Positions 43,507 through 53,319 are shown, counted from the stretch's first letter. The stretch: 64,000 bases of DNA from Oceanisphaera profunda (GCF_002157895.1 NZ_CP021377.1:62001-126000), one strand, 5' to 3'. Program-made: numbers and translations. The notes: a model not told the origin generated them from the sequence alone.

Positions 43507-44418
43507 TTAGATGAAGATAAGCGTTAAATAAATGACGGCAGGTATCGTCACCACCGACATAACATTACCTAATAACACTATGCTGGCCATTTTATTGGGC
43601 TGACATTGATATTGCTCACACAATAAATAATTTAACACCGCAGGGGGCAGCATCACAGACAAGGCCAATAACTGCAACCAATCGGTGCTGAGCGGCAACC
43701 ACCACGCCACCAGTAAAAAACTCACCGCGCCCACGGCTAAATAAATCAGGTTCACACGCAATGCCATGCCCAAATGGCCAATTTCACCCTGCGCTAGCCG
43801 CACCCCTAGTGCGAATAACATCAAAGGCACGGCAATTTGGCCGAGCAGCTGGCTGCTGGTGAGCACAAAATCTGGCAGCATTGCTTGATGCTCCGCCAAC
43901 CCTAGACCTAACAGCGCCGCCCACACCAGTGGATTTTTCAACCACTGCCAGCGCCCCGCCGTATGGGACAACATAAATAACCCCAATGAAAAATGCACTA
44001 AGTTAGACAGCACAAATAAAATGATAATGGCGCCCATTTTATCGTCGCCATAGGCCAACATCATCAGCGGAATACCAATATTACCGGTATTACGAAACAT
44101 GCCACCCATGGCCAAAGTACGCCGCTCTAACCCTTTTACCCGCAAGCCAAACAAAATAGCGCCCGGCACTATGATCACCAACACCCCCGCCACGATTAAC
44201 GGCCAGCTGCTACTCAGTTGCACGGGGTGCTCAATCAGCGCCGAAAACACCAGGGCTGGGCAAAACACCAGCACATTGGCGAGATTCACAAAGCTCATGT
44301 CGCTGTTGGTTTGAGGACGGCTAGATTGGGGACGGCTAGTTTGGCGCCGGCCAATCACAAAACCGACCGCCACCACCGCAAACACGGGTATCACTATGTT
44401 TAACAAGGTGGCGAACAT
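43507..44418 (-). CDS. AEC-family transporter
   Basis: A 303-residue inner-membrane protein of the auxin efflux carrier (AEC/MdcF-like) family with about ten hydrophobic segments. Recognisable are NIVIPVFAVVAVGFVIG at the N-terminus, MFRNTGNIGIPLMMLAYGD and the C-terminal VMLPPAVLNYLLCEQY. Members export or import organic acids or amino acids. The substrate cannot be told. A repeat QSSRPQTN-like (TSRPQSSRPQTN) sits in the first loop. Single gene on the minus strand. Confidence 0.85.
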   Translation of the reverse strand: MFATLLNIVIPVFAVVAVGFVIGRRQTSRPQSSRPQTNSDMSFVNLANVLVFCPALVFSALIEHPVQLSSSWPLIVAGVLVIIVPGAILFGLRVKGLERRTLAMGGMFRNTGNIGIPLMMLAYGDDKMGAIIILFVLSNLVHFSLGLFMLSHTAGRWQWLKNPLVWAALLGLGLAEHQAMLPDFVLTSSQLLGQIAVPLMLFALGVRLAQGEIGHLGMALRVNLIYLAVGAVSFLLVAWWLPLSTDWLQLLALSVMLPPAVLNYLLCEQYQCQPNKMASIVLLGNVMSVVTIPAVIYLTLIFI

Positions 44419-44640
44419 AACATCCTTCGGTTAAGTGCAAAGTTGGGTGAGGTAACAAAAAACGGGGTTATAAAGTTCGGTGTTTTGTAGGCGTAAATTT
44501 ATTCGCGCATTACACCGCAGGTGTAAATCTTAAAACCATCCTGCTTCGCAGGACCCGCGAATAAATTGCGGGCTACAAGTGCAGTATCTTTTGTAGGCGA
44601 ACACTTGCTCTCGCATTACAACCTAGGCGTAAATCACTGA
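44419..44640. repeat. REP-type modular palindromes upstream of the AEC gene
   Basis: TTGTAGGCGTAAATTTATTC/GCGCATTACACCGCAGG, the CATCCTGCTTCGCAGGAC hairpin, CCGCGAATAAATTGCGGGCTACAAG, then TTTTGTAGGCGAACACTTGC and CTCGCATTACAACCTAGG. The same two-part arrangement recurs at 53370-53540. Confidence 0.85.
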
Positions 44641-44690
44641 AGTCATCTAATTATGAAGTCATGCCGTGTCGCCCATCATCTTAGACACAA

Positions 44691-44715
44691 AAAAGACGCC
44701 ATTATGGCGTCTTGA
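44691..44715 (-). terminator. Terminator of dadA
   Basis: On the minus strand AAGACGCC, a short loop and GGCGTCTT followed by six Ts. Located about 45 bases after the dadA stop. Confidence 0.9.
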
Positions 44716-44760
44716 AAAGCAGCTGTCTAGATGAAGGGCGGGGGCGCCCTTAGCAAAGAA

Positions 44761-46014
44761 TTAGGCGTAGCGGCTAACGTCTAACCCGCTGTCATCAATA
44801 TCTGGCTGATTACCGCTGATTAAATCGGCAATTAACTTGGCCGAGCCCGCACCCATGGTCCAACCCAAGGTGCCGTGGCCGGTGTTTAACCATAAGTTTT
44901 TATAGCTGGTGCCGCCGATAATGGGGGTGCCATCGGGTGTCATAGGTCGAAAGCCCGTCCAAAACTCAGCCTTGTCTAAGTTGCCAGCCTCAGGGAATAA
45001 ACTGCCTACCGACTCGGCGATGGTCGCGCGACGCGCCTTAGGCAAGTCCGCATTAAAATCTGCCAGCTCAGCGGTGCCCGCCGCGCGAATGCGGTTGTCA
45101 AAGCGGGTAATGGCCACTTTGTAGGTTTCATCCATCACCGTAGACTGAGGCGCATCCGCATCATTTTTAACGTCTAACGTTAGCGAGTAGCCTTTAATCG
45201 GATACACGGGCAAGCGAATGCCAACCGGATTAAGCAAGAACGGCGAATAGCTGCCCATGCACACCAATACGTGATCCGCCACTTCTAAACCGTTCGAGGT
45301 TTGCACGCCACGAATTTTATCGCCGTCGCTTACCAGCGCGTTAATGTCGGTATTAAATTTAAATTGCACGCCCTGCTGCTCACAGCGCTCAACTAAGGCT
45401 TTGGTGAATAAATTACAGTCGCCAGTTTGGTCGTCAGGAAAGTGCAAGCCCCCCACTACTTTGTGCTTCACGCGGGCCAGCGCGGGCTCTCGGGCAATAC
45501 ACTCTTCTACATTCAGCATTTTGTGAGCCACGTTAAACTCTTGCAAAACTTTGATGTCTTTCGCCGCATCGTCAATTTGCTTTTGGGTGCGAAACACCTG
45601 CAGCAAGCCTTGTTTGCGCGCTTCAAACGGCAACTGCAGTTCAGCTTGTAAATTATTAATGCATTGGCGGCTGTATTCCGACACCCGCACCATGCGCGAC
45701 TTATTAATGCTGTAGGCTTTTTCGGTGCAGTTGGCCAGCATGGACAGCATAAACTGCCACTGGGCCGGATTTAAACTAGGGCGGAGTTTTAACGGTGCAT
45801 GAGTCTGAAACATCCACTTCACGGCTTTTTGCGGAATACCCGGTGCCGCCCACGGCGAGCTCATGCCAAACGACAATTGGCCGGCGTTAGCAAAACTAGT
45901 TTCTTCCGCTGCACTCGCTTGACGGTCGATCACCACCACTTCATGGCCCTGCTGCGCCAAATACCACGCGCTGGTCACACCGACAACTCCACTACCCAAT
46001 ACTAATACTTTCAT
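44761..46014 (-). CDS. dadA: D-amino acid dehydrogenase DadA
   Basis: A 417-residue FAD-dependent dehydrogenase that oxidises D-amino acids (chiefly D-alanine) to 2-oxo acids, passing electrons to the respiratory chain at the inner membrane. The N-terminal dinucleotide motif is VLVLGSGVVGVTSAWYLAQQGHEVVVID. FANAGQLSFGMSSPWAAPGIP, IKGYSLTLD and the C-terminal WTGFRPMTPDGTPIIGG, NTGHGTLGWTMGAGS are family signatures. Length matches E. coli DadA. The alanine racemase gene dadX is not adjacent. Confidence 0.94.
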   Translation of the reverse strand: MKVLVLGSGVVGVTSAWYLAQQGHEVVVIDRQASAAEETSFANAGQLSFGMSSPWAAPGIPQKAVKWMFQTHAPLKLRPSLNPAQWQFMLSMLANCTEKAYSINKSRMVRVSEYSRQCINNLQAELQLPFEARKQGLLQVFRTQKQIDDAAKDIKVLQEFNVAHKMLNVEECIAREPALARVKHKVVGGLHFPDDQTGDCNLFTKALVERCEQQGVQFKFNTDINALVSDGDKIRGVQTSNGLEVADHVLVCMGSYSPFLLNPVGIRLPVYPIKGYSLTLDVKNDADAPQSTVMDETYKVAITRFDNRIRAAGTAELADFNADLPKARRATIAESVGSLFPEAGNLDKAEFWTGFRPMTPDGTPIIGGTSYKNLWLNTGHGTLGWTMGAGSAKLIADLISGNQPDIDDSGLDVSRYA

Positions 46015-46280
46015 GACTCCACCCTAGCTACACGCTGCAATGGCGGTAATATCATCTAAAAAAAAGATAAAATCCAGTGGAAAACACAAGCTTATTGAAA
46101 ATAGCGCTTAACTCAGTCAGGACAAGGCCTAGCTAGGTAATTACATCTACCATTACGCGTTAACATGACAGCATTTAAAACCACAAAAAACACCAAAACC
46201 AGAACCATAAACTACCAATAGGCCAATTGTGATAAAGATCCCAGATCATTAAATTTCGTAGCGCCAGCGACTGAGACATT
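46015..46280. other. Gap upstream of dadA
   Basis: No gene or clear site is seen. The dadA promoter must lie here on the minus strand. A small frame at 46175-46372 on the minus strand only covers repeat sequence. Confidence 0.5.
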
Positions 46281-46284
46281 TTGT

Positions 46285-46535
46285 TTTTGTAGGGCCCGTG
46301 CGTAGGTAAAAAGTATTCCGGCCGGTTTGGTGTTTGGTTAACAACATTCTGCTGCGCAGAACCGGCGAACAAGTTGCCGGCTACAAGGGAAAACAGCCGG
46401 TTACAAGGGACTTTTGTTTTTTGTAGGCGTAAATTTATTCGCGCATTACACCGAAGGTGTAAATCTTAAAACCATCCTGCTGCGCAGGACCCGCGAAGTC
46501 CTCTTCGCCGAAGAGACGGCGGGCTACAAGTCCCA
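46285..46535. repeat. REP-type modular palindromes between the sensor kinase gene and dadA
   Basis: Two elements: TTGTAGGGCCCGTGCG with ACATTCTGCTGCGCAGAAC and CGGCGAACAAGTTGCCGGCTACAAG (46287-46386), then TTGTAGGCGTAAATTTATTC/GCGCATTACACCGAAGG with CATCCTGCTGCGCAGGAC, GAAGTCCTCTTCGCCGAAGA and CGGCGGGCTACAAG (46421-46531). Confidence 0.85.
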
Positions 46536-46563
46536 CATCCTTTATGTTGCTCGACGCTGGCCT

Positions 46564-49281
46564 CTACCGCTCACTTAAACACTGTTTTAACAAGCTAAGT
46601 TGTGCGGCGCTGGGTCTTTGCTGCTGTTGTAATTCCTGCAATATCACTTGTGCTTGGGCGGCAAGCTCAGTGAGTGCGTGCCGTTCTGCTTGCTCGGCAA
46701 GACCGGCCATTAGCTGTTGAGCAGCTGGCCAGTTTTTTGCGGCCATTAATGCGGTAAGCTGCCAGACCGCTTCTTGTTGTTGAGCTAAAAATTCTGCGCG
46801 CGCAGCAGAACTCACAATCGTAGATTCGGCTTGCTCTTGTTCGGTTAGCTCTTGTTCGGTTCGCACTGGGTTCTGCACTGTAGGTAGCACTTGCTGTTGC
46901 ACTATGTTTGCTCCTGTTCGCTGTGTTTGCTGCTGCGCTATTTGCTCAACTAACGCCTGATAAAGCGCAAAGCGATCCACAGGCTTGGTGACATAGCAGT
47001 TCATGCCAGCACTTAGGCTAACTTCACGGTCTCCGCGCATGGCACTGGCGGTTAAGGCAATAATGGGAATATCGTGCTGGGTGTTGAGTTTGCGAATTTG
47101 GCGGGTGGCTTCAATGCCATCGAGGATTGGCATTTGTAAATCCATTAAAATGGCATCAAATGCTTGCCTGCTCATTAGCTCTACCGCTTGGCGACCATTG
47201 TCGGCAATGGTGGCGGACACGCCCACTTGATTTAAAAACTCCACGATTAATTGCTGATTCATCCGGTTGTCTTCGGCCAACAAGATTTGTTTACCTAATA
47301 ATTGCCGACGATAGTCCGACAATTGATAGTGATTAATGGCTAATGGCTCCAAGTGCCCACTGCTCTCTGGCGCCAGCACGCGGCTCACACTTAAGCGTAA
47401 ACTTTGCTCGGTAATGGGTTTGGCCAAATAGTGCGTCAAGCCCAAAGCCCGCATTCTGTCTGCCACTTTATCTTGGCCAAAGGCGCTCATCACTACCACA
47501 GCAATGTGCGTAAGGTGCTCATGGCTGCGCATAAAGCGCGCTAAATCTAGGCCATCGTCTTGCACAAGACAGCAGTCAATCAGCGCCAAGCTCAATTGCT
47601 CACCCTGCTTTTGTAACAACGCTTTAGCCGCACTCACACTATTAGTACGATAAACAATCAAGCCTAACTGGCGCAGTAACTGGCTGGTGACCTCAAGCAC
47701 CAGGGCGTTATCGTCCACCAACAGCACTTTTTTACCTTGATAGGCGATGTTAGGAGTTAAAGCTTTATGCTCGGCAATCTGCAGCGGCAGACTAACGGTA
47801 AAAGTGGAGCCACGGCCGGGGCGGCTATCAACGGTAATAGTGCCCTGCATCAGCTGCACTAAGTGGTAGCTAATACTTAAGCCCAAACCGGTACCGCCGT
47901 ATTTGCGCGTAGTACTGGCATCCACTTGGGTAAAGGCCTCAAATAATCGCGACAATTGCTCTGGAATAATGCCGATACCGGTATCTTTAACGGCAAAACA
48001 TATTTGAGGCTCGGGCCCATCATCCAAAGTAATGCTGATCACCACCTCACCGCGCTCGGTAAACTTAATCGCGTTATTAACCAGGTTGATCAGTACTTGG
48101 CCAAGGCGCAGCGGATCCCCGCGCAGCCAGTTGGGGACGTTGGCAGCTTTATCAATGATCACTTCTAACTGCTTATGCTCAGACAAGTCAGCAAATAAAC
48201 TGGAGAGCTTTTCAAGCTGTTCATTTAAATCAAACGCTATGTCTTCCAGCTCTAATTTGCCTGCTTCTACCTTGGTTAAATCTAAAATATCGTTGATTAA
48301 CAACAATAAGTTATCGGAAGATTGACTGATTTTTTTTAAGTATTGCTGCTGAGATAAGGCCAAAGGTGTTTGTTGCAACAAAGATGCAAAGCCAATAATG
48401 GCATTCATAGGGGTGCGTATCTCATGACTCATATTGGCTAAAAAATCCGTTTTAGCTCGTGCCAGCTCCAGAGAGGCTTGGCTCACTTTGCGCAGCTCTT
48501 TATTATGTAACGCCAACACCACCAAACTAATGCTAAAGCTCACCAGTAGCCACAGCAATAAGGCTAATTGCATATCTTGTAAATGCTGTTCAGACGCTTG
48601 CTGCCACTGGACTTTATAGTGCAATAACACGTCTTTATTGTCGGTGAGTAAGGCGTGGCGTTGCTGCACCAAGGGGGTGAGGCTTTGACGATATTGCTGA
48701 TAGTAATCAAACAGCTCTTGATTAAAGGTGTGTACTTCGGCTTGCCAGCGGCTGGCATCATCATCCAGCGCGTATAAATACTGCAAATTGGGCGCGTTGA
48801 GGTACAAACGGCTGCGTCTAAGCAAGATAGAATAATAACTGTCTTCTTTATCCACCACCGCCCGTACGCGTTCAGAGAAGGCGTTAAGCGCATAGCGGCT
48901 GTGCATATCCGCGTCTTGCAGTGTCTGTAGCTGCTGTTGATAGTCAGCGAGCGTGGTTAACACTTCATCTAGCCCAGCAAAAGGGGCGCGTCTGTTGTCA
49001 ATAAACGTAATAAACTGGTGAATGGTGCCGGATAACTCGTTTATTTTTTTATTGAGTAACAAGTCTTGATCTGCGTTGATTACCACTTTACGTTGCAGAT
49101 CATCTAAGGCGGACACCACAGGAGCTATGCGCTGCTCTAGCTGCAAGTAATGCCGATGCTGCCAGTATTGATTAGCCGCATAGCCGAGCAACAATAACGA
49201 CATTATCAGCGCATAGCCCAGCACGGCGATGCGCGAAAAGGGAGAGAATCTTCGTTTTGCTACCGCCATCATCTTTTGCAC
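46564..49281 (-). CDS. Hybrid sensor histidine kinase with two receiver domains
   Basis: A 905-residue inner-membrane kinase. Membrane segments at about 20-40 and 245-265 bracket a helical periplasmic sensor domain. HisKA carries the phospho-histidine in FLANMSHEIRTPMNAIIGF. The HATPase domain has NLVNNAIKF, KDTGIGI and GGTGLGLSIS. REC1 (about 520-635) has LIDCCLVQDDG, REC2 (about 665-780) LMDLQMPILDG. The C-terminal 100 residues resemble an Hpt domain in layout but lack the HTLKG-like histidine motif, so a separate Hpt protein may be needed. No partner regulator is adjacent. The stimulus is unknown. Confidence 0.9.
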   Translation of the reverse strand: MQKMMAVAKRRFSPFSRIAVLGYALIMSLLLLGYAANQYWQHRHYLQLEQRIAPVVSALDDLQRKVVINADQDLLLNKKINELSGTIHQFITFIDNRRAPFAGLDEVLTTLADYQQQLQTLQDADMHSRYALNAFSERVRAVVDKEDSYYSILLRRSRLYLNAPNLQYLYALDDDASRWQAEVHTFNQELFDYYQQYRQSLTPLVQQRHALLTDNKDVLLHYKVQWQQASEQHLQDMQLALLLWLLVSFSISLVVLALHNKELRKVSQASLELARAKTDFLANMSHEIRTPMNAIIGFASLLQQTPLALSQQQYLKKISQSSDNLLLLINDILDLTKVEAGKLELEDIAFDLNEQLEKLSSLFADLSEHKQLEVIIDKAANVPNWLRGDPLRLGQVLINLVNNAIKFTERGEVVISITLDDGPEPQICFAVKDTGIGIIPEQLSRLFEAFTQVDASTTRKYGGTGLGLSISYHLVQLMQGTITVDSRPGRGSTFTVSLPLQIAEHKALTPNIAYQGKKVLLVDDNALVLEVTSQLLRQLGLIVYRTNSVSAAKALLQKQGEQLSLALIDCCLVQDDGLDLARFMRSHEHLTHIAVVVMSAFGQDKVADRMRALGLTHYLAKPITEQSLRLSVSRVLAPESSGHLEPLAINHYQLSDYRRQLLGKQILLAEDNRMNQQLIVEFLNQVGVSATIADNGRQAVELMSRQAFDAILMDLQMPILDGIEATRQIRKLNTQHDIPIIALTASAMRGDREVSLSAGMNCYVTKPVDRFALYQALVEQIAQQQTQRTGANIVQQQVLPTVQNPVRTEQELTEQEQAESTIVSSAARAEFLAQQQEAVWQLTALMAAKNWPAAQQLMAGLAEQAERHALTELAAQAQVILQELQQQQRPSAAQLSLLKQCLSER

Positions 49282-49323
49282 CCTAGGTCTAGTGATATAC
49301 TTATATTCTTCGATAAAACAATT

Positions 49324-49588
49324 GGGTCTGTTGACCTTTCGATATGATTTTTGCAGCAGGTTGTGGAGTCTTTATACAAGGCATCGCTTGTGCCATGGAG
49401 TCATTCTCCATCAATAAGCGATAACGTCGTAGAAAGGCGCCACAAATGCTGCCCTTCGGGTTCGGCTAAACGCGTTTTTCTCTTTGTTGAGTGGGAGTTT
49501 GCTTAGAACGACTAGGCTACACCCCACTCGCCGCGATAAAAACGCGTTTAACTCGAACAAAATTTAACCGCGAAAGGTCAACAGACCC
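49324..49588. mobile_element. 265-bp MITE-like element with 18-bp terminal inverted repeats
   Basis: GGGTCTGTTGACCTTTCG (49324-49341) and its exact inverse complement (49571-49588) bound a 265-bp segment with no coding frame. Inside is a hairpin: AAACGCGTTTTT (49468-49479) with AAAAACGCGTTT (49538-49549) and GAGTGGG (49489-49495) with CCCACTC (49523-49529). This is the structure of a non-autonomous miniature element mobilised by a related transposase. No target-site duplication is clear. It ends 19 bases before the DASS transporter start, so it may have brought or cut off a promoter. Confidence 0.75.
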
Positions 49589-49607
49589 TAATATAACGAG
49601 ATTAAAT

Positions 49608-50975
49608 ATGCCCGTAGACATTCCACAGCAAACCCTGACGGTAAAGGCCAAATGGGCCATTTTAATTGCCGACATTCTGCTATTTATCATTCTGCTTAAT
49701 ACCCTGCCGTTTGATGAAGGCGTGACTAAGGGCTTAAGCCTGCTGATTTTTATTGCCGTGCTGTGGTTGACCGAAGCGCTGCATATTACCATTACTGCGC
49801 TCTTGGTGCCGCTGTTAGCCGCGGGCTTGGGGATTTTAACGACCAATGCCGCCTTAAGTAATTTTTCTAACTCCATTATTTTTCTGTTTTTGGGGGGCTT
49901 TGCGCTGGCCGCCGCCTTGCACAGCCAGCAATTAGACCGTTTGATTGCCAGCCGGATTTTGTATCTGGCTAAAGGCCGATTGAGTGTGGCGGTATTGCTG
50001 TTGTTTTTTACCTCGGCTTTTTTATCCATGTGGATCAGTAACACCGCCACCACCGCCATGATGTTACCGTTGGCTCTGGGCTTATTAGCCTGCTTGGACG
50101 CAGAGCGCCATTATCGCACTTATGTCTTTGTGCTGCTGGGCGTAGCATACAGCGCCAGCATCGGCGGCATCGCCACTTTAGTGGGTAGCCCGCCCAATGC
50201 CATTGCTGCCGCTGAAGTGGGTTTGAGCTTTAACGAATGGATGGCACTGGGCTTGCCGGTCACCTTGATACTGCTGCCCATCGCCATCGCTATTTTATAT
50301 GCCTTATTCCGCCCGCAATTAAATGAGCGTATTGAGCTGGCCGCCGAGCAGATTGTTTGGACCGGACAACGCAAAGTCACCTTGGGTATTTTTGCCATTA
50401 CGGTATTTTTATGGGTGTTTTCCAGCCCCATTTCTGCGGCATTGGGCAACCTCAGCTCGTTTGACACCATAGTGGCGCTGCTAGCCATCGCCTTAATTGG
50501 CATTACCCGCGTGGCCGATTGGAAACACATTGAAAAACATACCGACTGGGGCGTGCTGCTGTTGTTTGGTGGCGGCTTAACCTTGAGTCATGTACTCAAA
50601 GAAACCGGCACCAGTTTATTTTTGGCGAGCTTTTTAGCGGATATGCTGGGCACGGCCAATCCGTTTGTGATCTTATTGGTGATCACCGCTTTTGTGGTGT
50701 TTTTAACTGAGCTGGCATCTAATACCGCCAGTGCCGCCCTACTGATTCCGGTGTTTGTGGCGGTGTCTGAGGGCTTAGGCTTGTCGCCGGTGATGGTGGC
50801 TTCTGTGATTGCGGTATCCGCATCCTGTGCCTTTATGCTGCCGGTGGCCACCCCGCCTAATGCCATCGTATTTGGCTCTGGCTTTATTCAACAGAAACAA
50901 ATGATGCGGGCCGGTATCGTACTTAACCTAGCCTGTATTGGCGTGCTCTCGGCTTATTTTTATGCCTTCGGCTAA
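49608..50975 (+). CDS. DASS-family (SLC13) anion/Na+ symporter
   Basis: A 455-residue inner-membrane transporter of the divalent anion:sodium symporter family with about 11-12 membrane segments. Both substrate-site motifs are present: [15 protein letters not shown] in the first half and [19 protein letters not shown] in the second, followed by [14 protein letters not shown]. Substrates of relatives are C4-dicarboxylates, citrate or sulfate. Here they cannot be told. ATG 49608 is taken because the longer frame runs into the MITE. The Shine-Dalgarno is weak. Confidence 0.88.
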   Translation: MPVDIPQQTLTVKAKWAILIADILLFIILLNTLPFDEGVTKGLSLLIFIAVLWLTEALHITITALLVPLLAAGLGILTTNAALSNFSNSIIFLFLGGFALAAALHSQQLDRLIASRILYLAKGRLSVAVLLLFFTSAFLSMWISNTATTAMMLPLALGLLACLDAERHYRTYVFVLLGVAYSASIGGIATLVGSPPNAIAAAEVGLSFNEWMALGLPVTLILLPIAIAILYALFRPQLNERIELAAEQIVWTGQRKVTLGIFAITVFLWVFSSPISAALGNLSSFDTIVALLAIALIGITRVADWKHIEKHTDWGVLLLFGGGLTLSHVLKETGTSLFLASFLADMLGTANPFVILLVITAFVVFLTELASNTASAALLIPVFVAVSEGLGLSPVMVASVIAVSASCAFMLPVATPPNAIVFGSGFIQQKQMMRAGIVLNLACIGVLSAYFYAFG

Positions 50976-51570
50976 CGCAGGTCGGCACACTGACTGATGA
51001 GCAGTAGTCCGCTGTAACAGCGATGGAAACAGGGCTTAACCCAATAATTTTTTGCAACGGAATCCACAGAAGAACACGAAGAAATAGTAATAAGTTCTGA
51101 AAGTAACGCTTATGGGTAAGGGCCAAACACAAGTGCATCAAAGAGCAGCCCTTACCCATCAAAGGCTTTTGGGGTTCCACGTCTGTTATACCCTTTTACT
51201 TAAAAAATCCGATAGCCGCTTATCCTGCGGCTATTTTTATGGTCTTCTTTAAGCGCGTTACACCCAATCTATGGCCAGTGGCGCGTACTGCCTTCCCAGT
51301 AAAGCATGCTGACAAAAGGTGTTTAATGCGACGTTTATGCTAAAAACTAAAAAGCCACACATCAACTAACAATTACCGCCTTACCAGCACAAAACTCTAA
51401 ACAGAACACAAAAAGCAGCCCTAGGCACCAGCCCAGCTTACTTACACCCTTCACTATCTGGTCTTAACGCAGTGGCCGCACCAGTGGATAGATTGATTTT
51501 GCTGCTGAGGCTCCTTATTCTGCGCGCCACTTATCTATCCTTAGCGGTAAAGACCAATCAAGGAGTTATT
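50976..51570. other. Gap between two transporter genes
   Basis: No gene seen in about 600 bases. It contains a decayed TTCCGTG-type repeat (51054-51085, read in reverse), the terminator at 51212, and a short inverted repeat GGATAGAT (51486-51493) with ATCTATCC (51533-51540) just before the NSS Shine-Dalgarno. The remainder holds nothing I recognise. Confidence 0.55.
51212..51239 (+). terminator. Terminator downstream of the DASS gene
   Basis: ATAGCCGC and GCGGCTAT form an 8-bp stem with a 7-base loop followed by TTTTAT. It lies about 240 bases after the DASS transporter stop. Confidence 0.75.
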
Positions 51571-53049
51571 ATGAAACGAGAACAATGGGGCTCGCGCACC
51601 GGGTTTATCCTCGCTGCCGTGGGTTCGGCCGTGGGCTTGGGTAATATTTGGCGCTTCCCTTATATGGCGTACGAAAATGGCGGCGGTGCCTTTTTTATCC
51701 CTTATCTGTTTGCCATGCTCACGGCGGGCATTCCGTTTATGATTTTGGAGTTTACCCTCGGTCATAAATATCGCTCCGGTGCTCCCAAAACCCTGCGCGC
51801 CCTCAACAATAAGTTTGAATGGTTGGGTTGGTTTCAGGTGATGATCTCGGCCATGATCGCCTTCTACTACGTAGTGGTGATTGCTTGGGCTATTTCTTAT
51901 GCGTATTTTGCCTTTACTCAAGCCTGGGGCGAAGACAGCAATGCCTTCTTCTTTGGTGAGTTTTTAGGTGTGGCAGACGATAGCGCGCCCTCAAAGTTAG
52001 GTAGCTTGCAATGGCATTTGTTACTGCCCTTGTGCTTGGCGTGGGCCGCAACCTACTTTGCCACTTACCGTGGCGTTAAAGGCGGTATCGAAAGAATTAA
52101 TAAGATATTAATGCCGTTATTGTTTGTGATGGTGTTATTGCTGATCGGGCGCATTATCTTCTTACCGGGCGCACTAAATGGCATTAACTGGCTGTTAGAG
52201 CCGGACTTTAGCAAGATTTGGGATCTAAAAGTGTGGTCCGCCGCTTACGGGCAAATCTTTTTTACGCTCAGTGTGGGTTTTGCCATCATGCTGTCTTATG
52301 CCAGCTATTTACCTGAAAAGTCTGATATCAACAATAACGCCTTTATGACGGTATTGATGAACTGCGGCTTTTCTATGCTGGCCGGCATCATGATTTTTGG
52401 CGCTTTGGGCTATATGGCTCAAGCCCAAGGTAAAGACCTCACCGACGTGGTCAGCTCTGGTGTAGGCTTGGCGTTTGTCACCCTGCCCACCGCCATTAAC
52501 TTGCTGCCCGCACCCGGTATCATGGGCCCCTTGTTCTTCTGCGCCTTAATGTTTGCGGGTATTAGCTCGCATATCTCCATTGCCGAAGCCGTGACCACGG
52601 GATTAATGGATAAGTTAGGTTGGAGCCGCCCTAAAACTGCCACTGTATTTTGTTCGGTGGGCTTAGTGGTCAGCTCGCTCTACATCACCCAAGGCGGCAT
52701 CTTGCTGCTCGACTTGGTGGATTACTTCATCAATAACATCGCCTTGCTTGGTTCTTGTTTGGTGGAGTTACTGCTGGTGGGCTGGCTGTGCCGCTTATCT
52801 GACTTTAAAGCTCATGCTAATCGCTTGTCAGAATTCAGCATCGGCCTGTGGTGGACGGTGTGCATCAAGTTTGTCTCGGTTGGCATCTTGCTAATCATCT
52901 TGTCGAACAACATCAAAACCGCCTTTAGCGAAAACTACGGCGGCTATTCAAACTTTGAAGTGAACACGTTGGGTTGGGGCGTGTTGGCCTTGATGCTGGT
53001 ATTGGCAGTGGTCATTAACCTTAACAGTAAGCAGGAGGTGCGCTCATGA
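51571..53049 (+). CDS. Sodium:neurotransmitter symporter (NSS) family transporter
   Basis: A 492-residue Na+-coupled amino-acid importer of the NSS (SNF, LeuT-like) family. The signature WGSRTGFILAAVGSAVGLGNIWRFPYMAYENGGGAFFIPYL covers helix 1 and the sodium site. GISSHISIAEAVTTGLMD lies in the helix 8 region. About 11-12 membrane segments. ATG 51571 has AAGGAG upstream. It overlaps by four bases with a 33-residue MetS-like gene, as in two-component MetPS-type methionine/alanine importers, so methionine or alanine is a reasonable guess. Confidence 0.93.
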   Translation: MKREQWGSRTGFILAAVGSAVGLGNIWRFPYMAYENGGGAFFIPYLFAMLTAGIPFMILEFTLGHKYRSGAPKTLRALNNKFEWLGWFQVMISAMIAFYYVVVIAWAISYAYFAFTQAWGEDSNAFFFGEFLGVADDSAPSKLGSLQWHLLLPLCLAWAATYFATYRGVKGGIERINKILMPLLFVMVLLLIGRIIFLPGALNGINWLLEPDFSKIWDLKVWSAAYGQIFFTLSVGFAIMLSYASYLPEKSDINNNAFMTVLMNCGFSMLAGIMIFGALGYMAQAQGKDLTDVVSSGVGLAFVTLPTAINLLPAPGIMGPLFFCALMFAGISSHISIAEAVTTGLMDKLGWSRPKTATVFCSVGLVVSSLYITQGGILLLDLVDYFINNIALLGSCLVELLLVGWLCRLSDFKAHANRLSEFSIGLWWTVCIKFVSVGILLIILSNNIKTAFSENYGGYSNFEVNTLGWGVLALMLVLAVVINLNSKQEVRS

Positions 53050-53147
53050 GCACAGGCGCCATTATCATGTTAATCATAGGTTTAGGGATTACTTGGGGCG
53101 GTGCCGCCTTATGTATTCGCTTGGCCATGAAAGCTAACAAGCACTAA
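53046..53147 (+). CDS. MetS-like small subunit of the NSS transporter
   Basis: A 33-residue membrane peptide starting MSTGAIIMLIIGLGITWGGA and ending in a basic tail (RLAMKANKH). One transmembrane helix with the GLGITWGG motif seen in the small subunits of MetPS-type NSS importers. The ATG overlaps the transporter stop (ATGA) and GCAGGAGGTGCGCTC supplies a strong Shine-Dalgarno. A strong terminator follows 36 bases later. Confidence 0.88.
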   Translation: MSTGAIIMLIIGLGITWGGAALCIRLAMKANKH

Positions 53148-53182
53148 GCAAAGCTTATCAAGTGCCGTACGCGGCAGTAACG

Positions 53183-53214
53183 ACGGTCAACTTCTTTGAG
53201 TTGACCGTTTTTTT
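53183..53214 (+). terminator. Terminator of the NSS operon
   Basis: ACGGTCAAC and GTTGACCGT form a 9-bp stem with an 8-base loop and are followed by a T run. Confidence 0.93.
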
Positions 53215-53319
53215 ATGTCAAATAGCACAGTGCAACTGTTTTTTGTGCCACGTGTTTTCGGTGAAAGGTATTGAGCTACGGTGTGGTGTTTTTGGTTTAA
53301 ATATTAAATCTCAAAAATA

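Noticed and set aside
51486-51540. GGATAGAT/ATCTATCC inverted repeat before the NSS gene as a riboswitch
   Set aside because: Only an 8-bp stem with a 39-base loop and no known aptamer core. Mentioned in the gap entry only.
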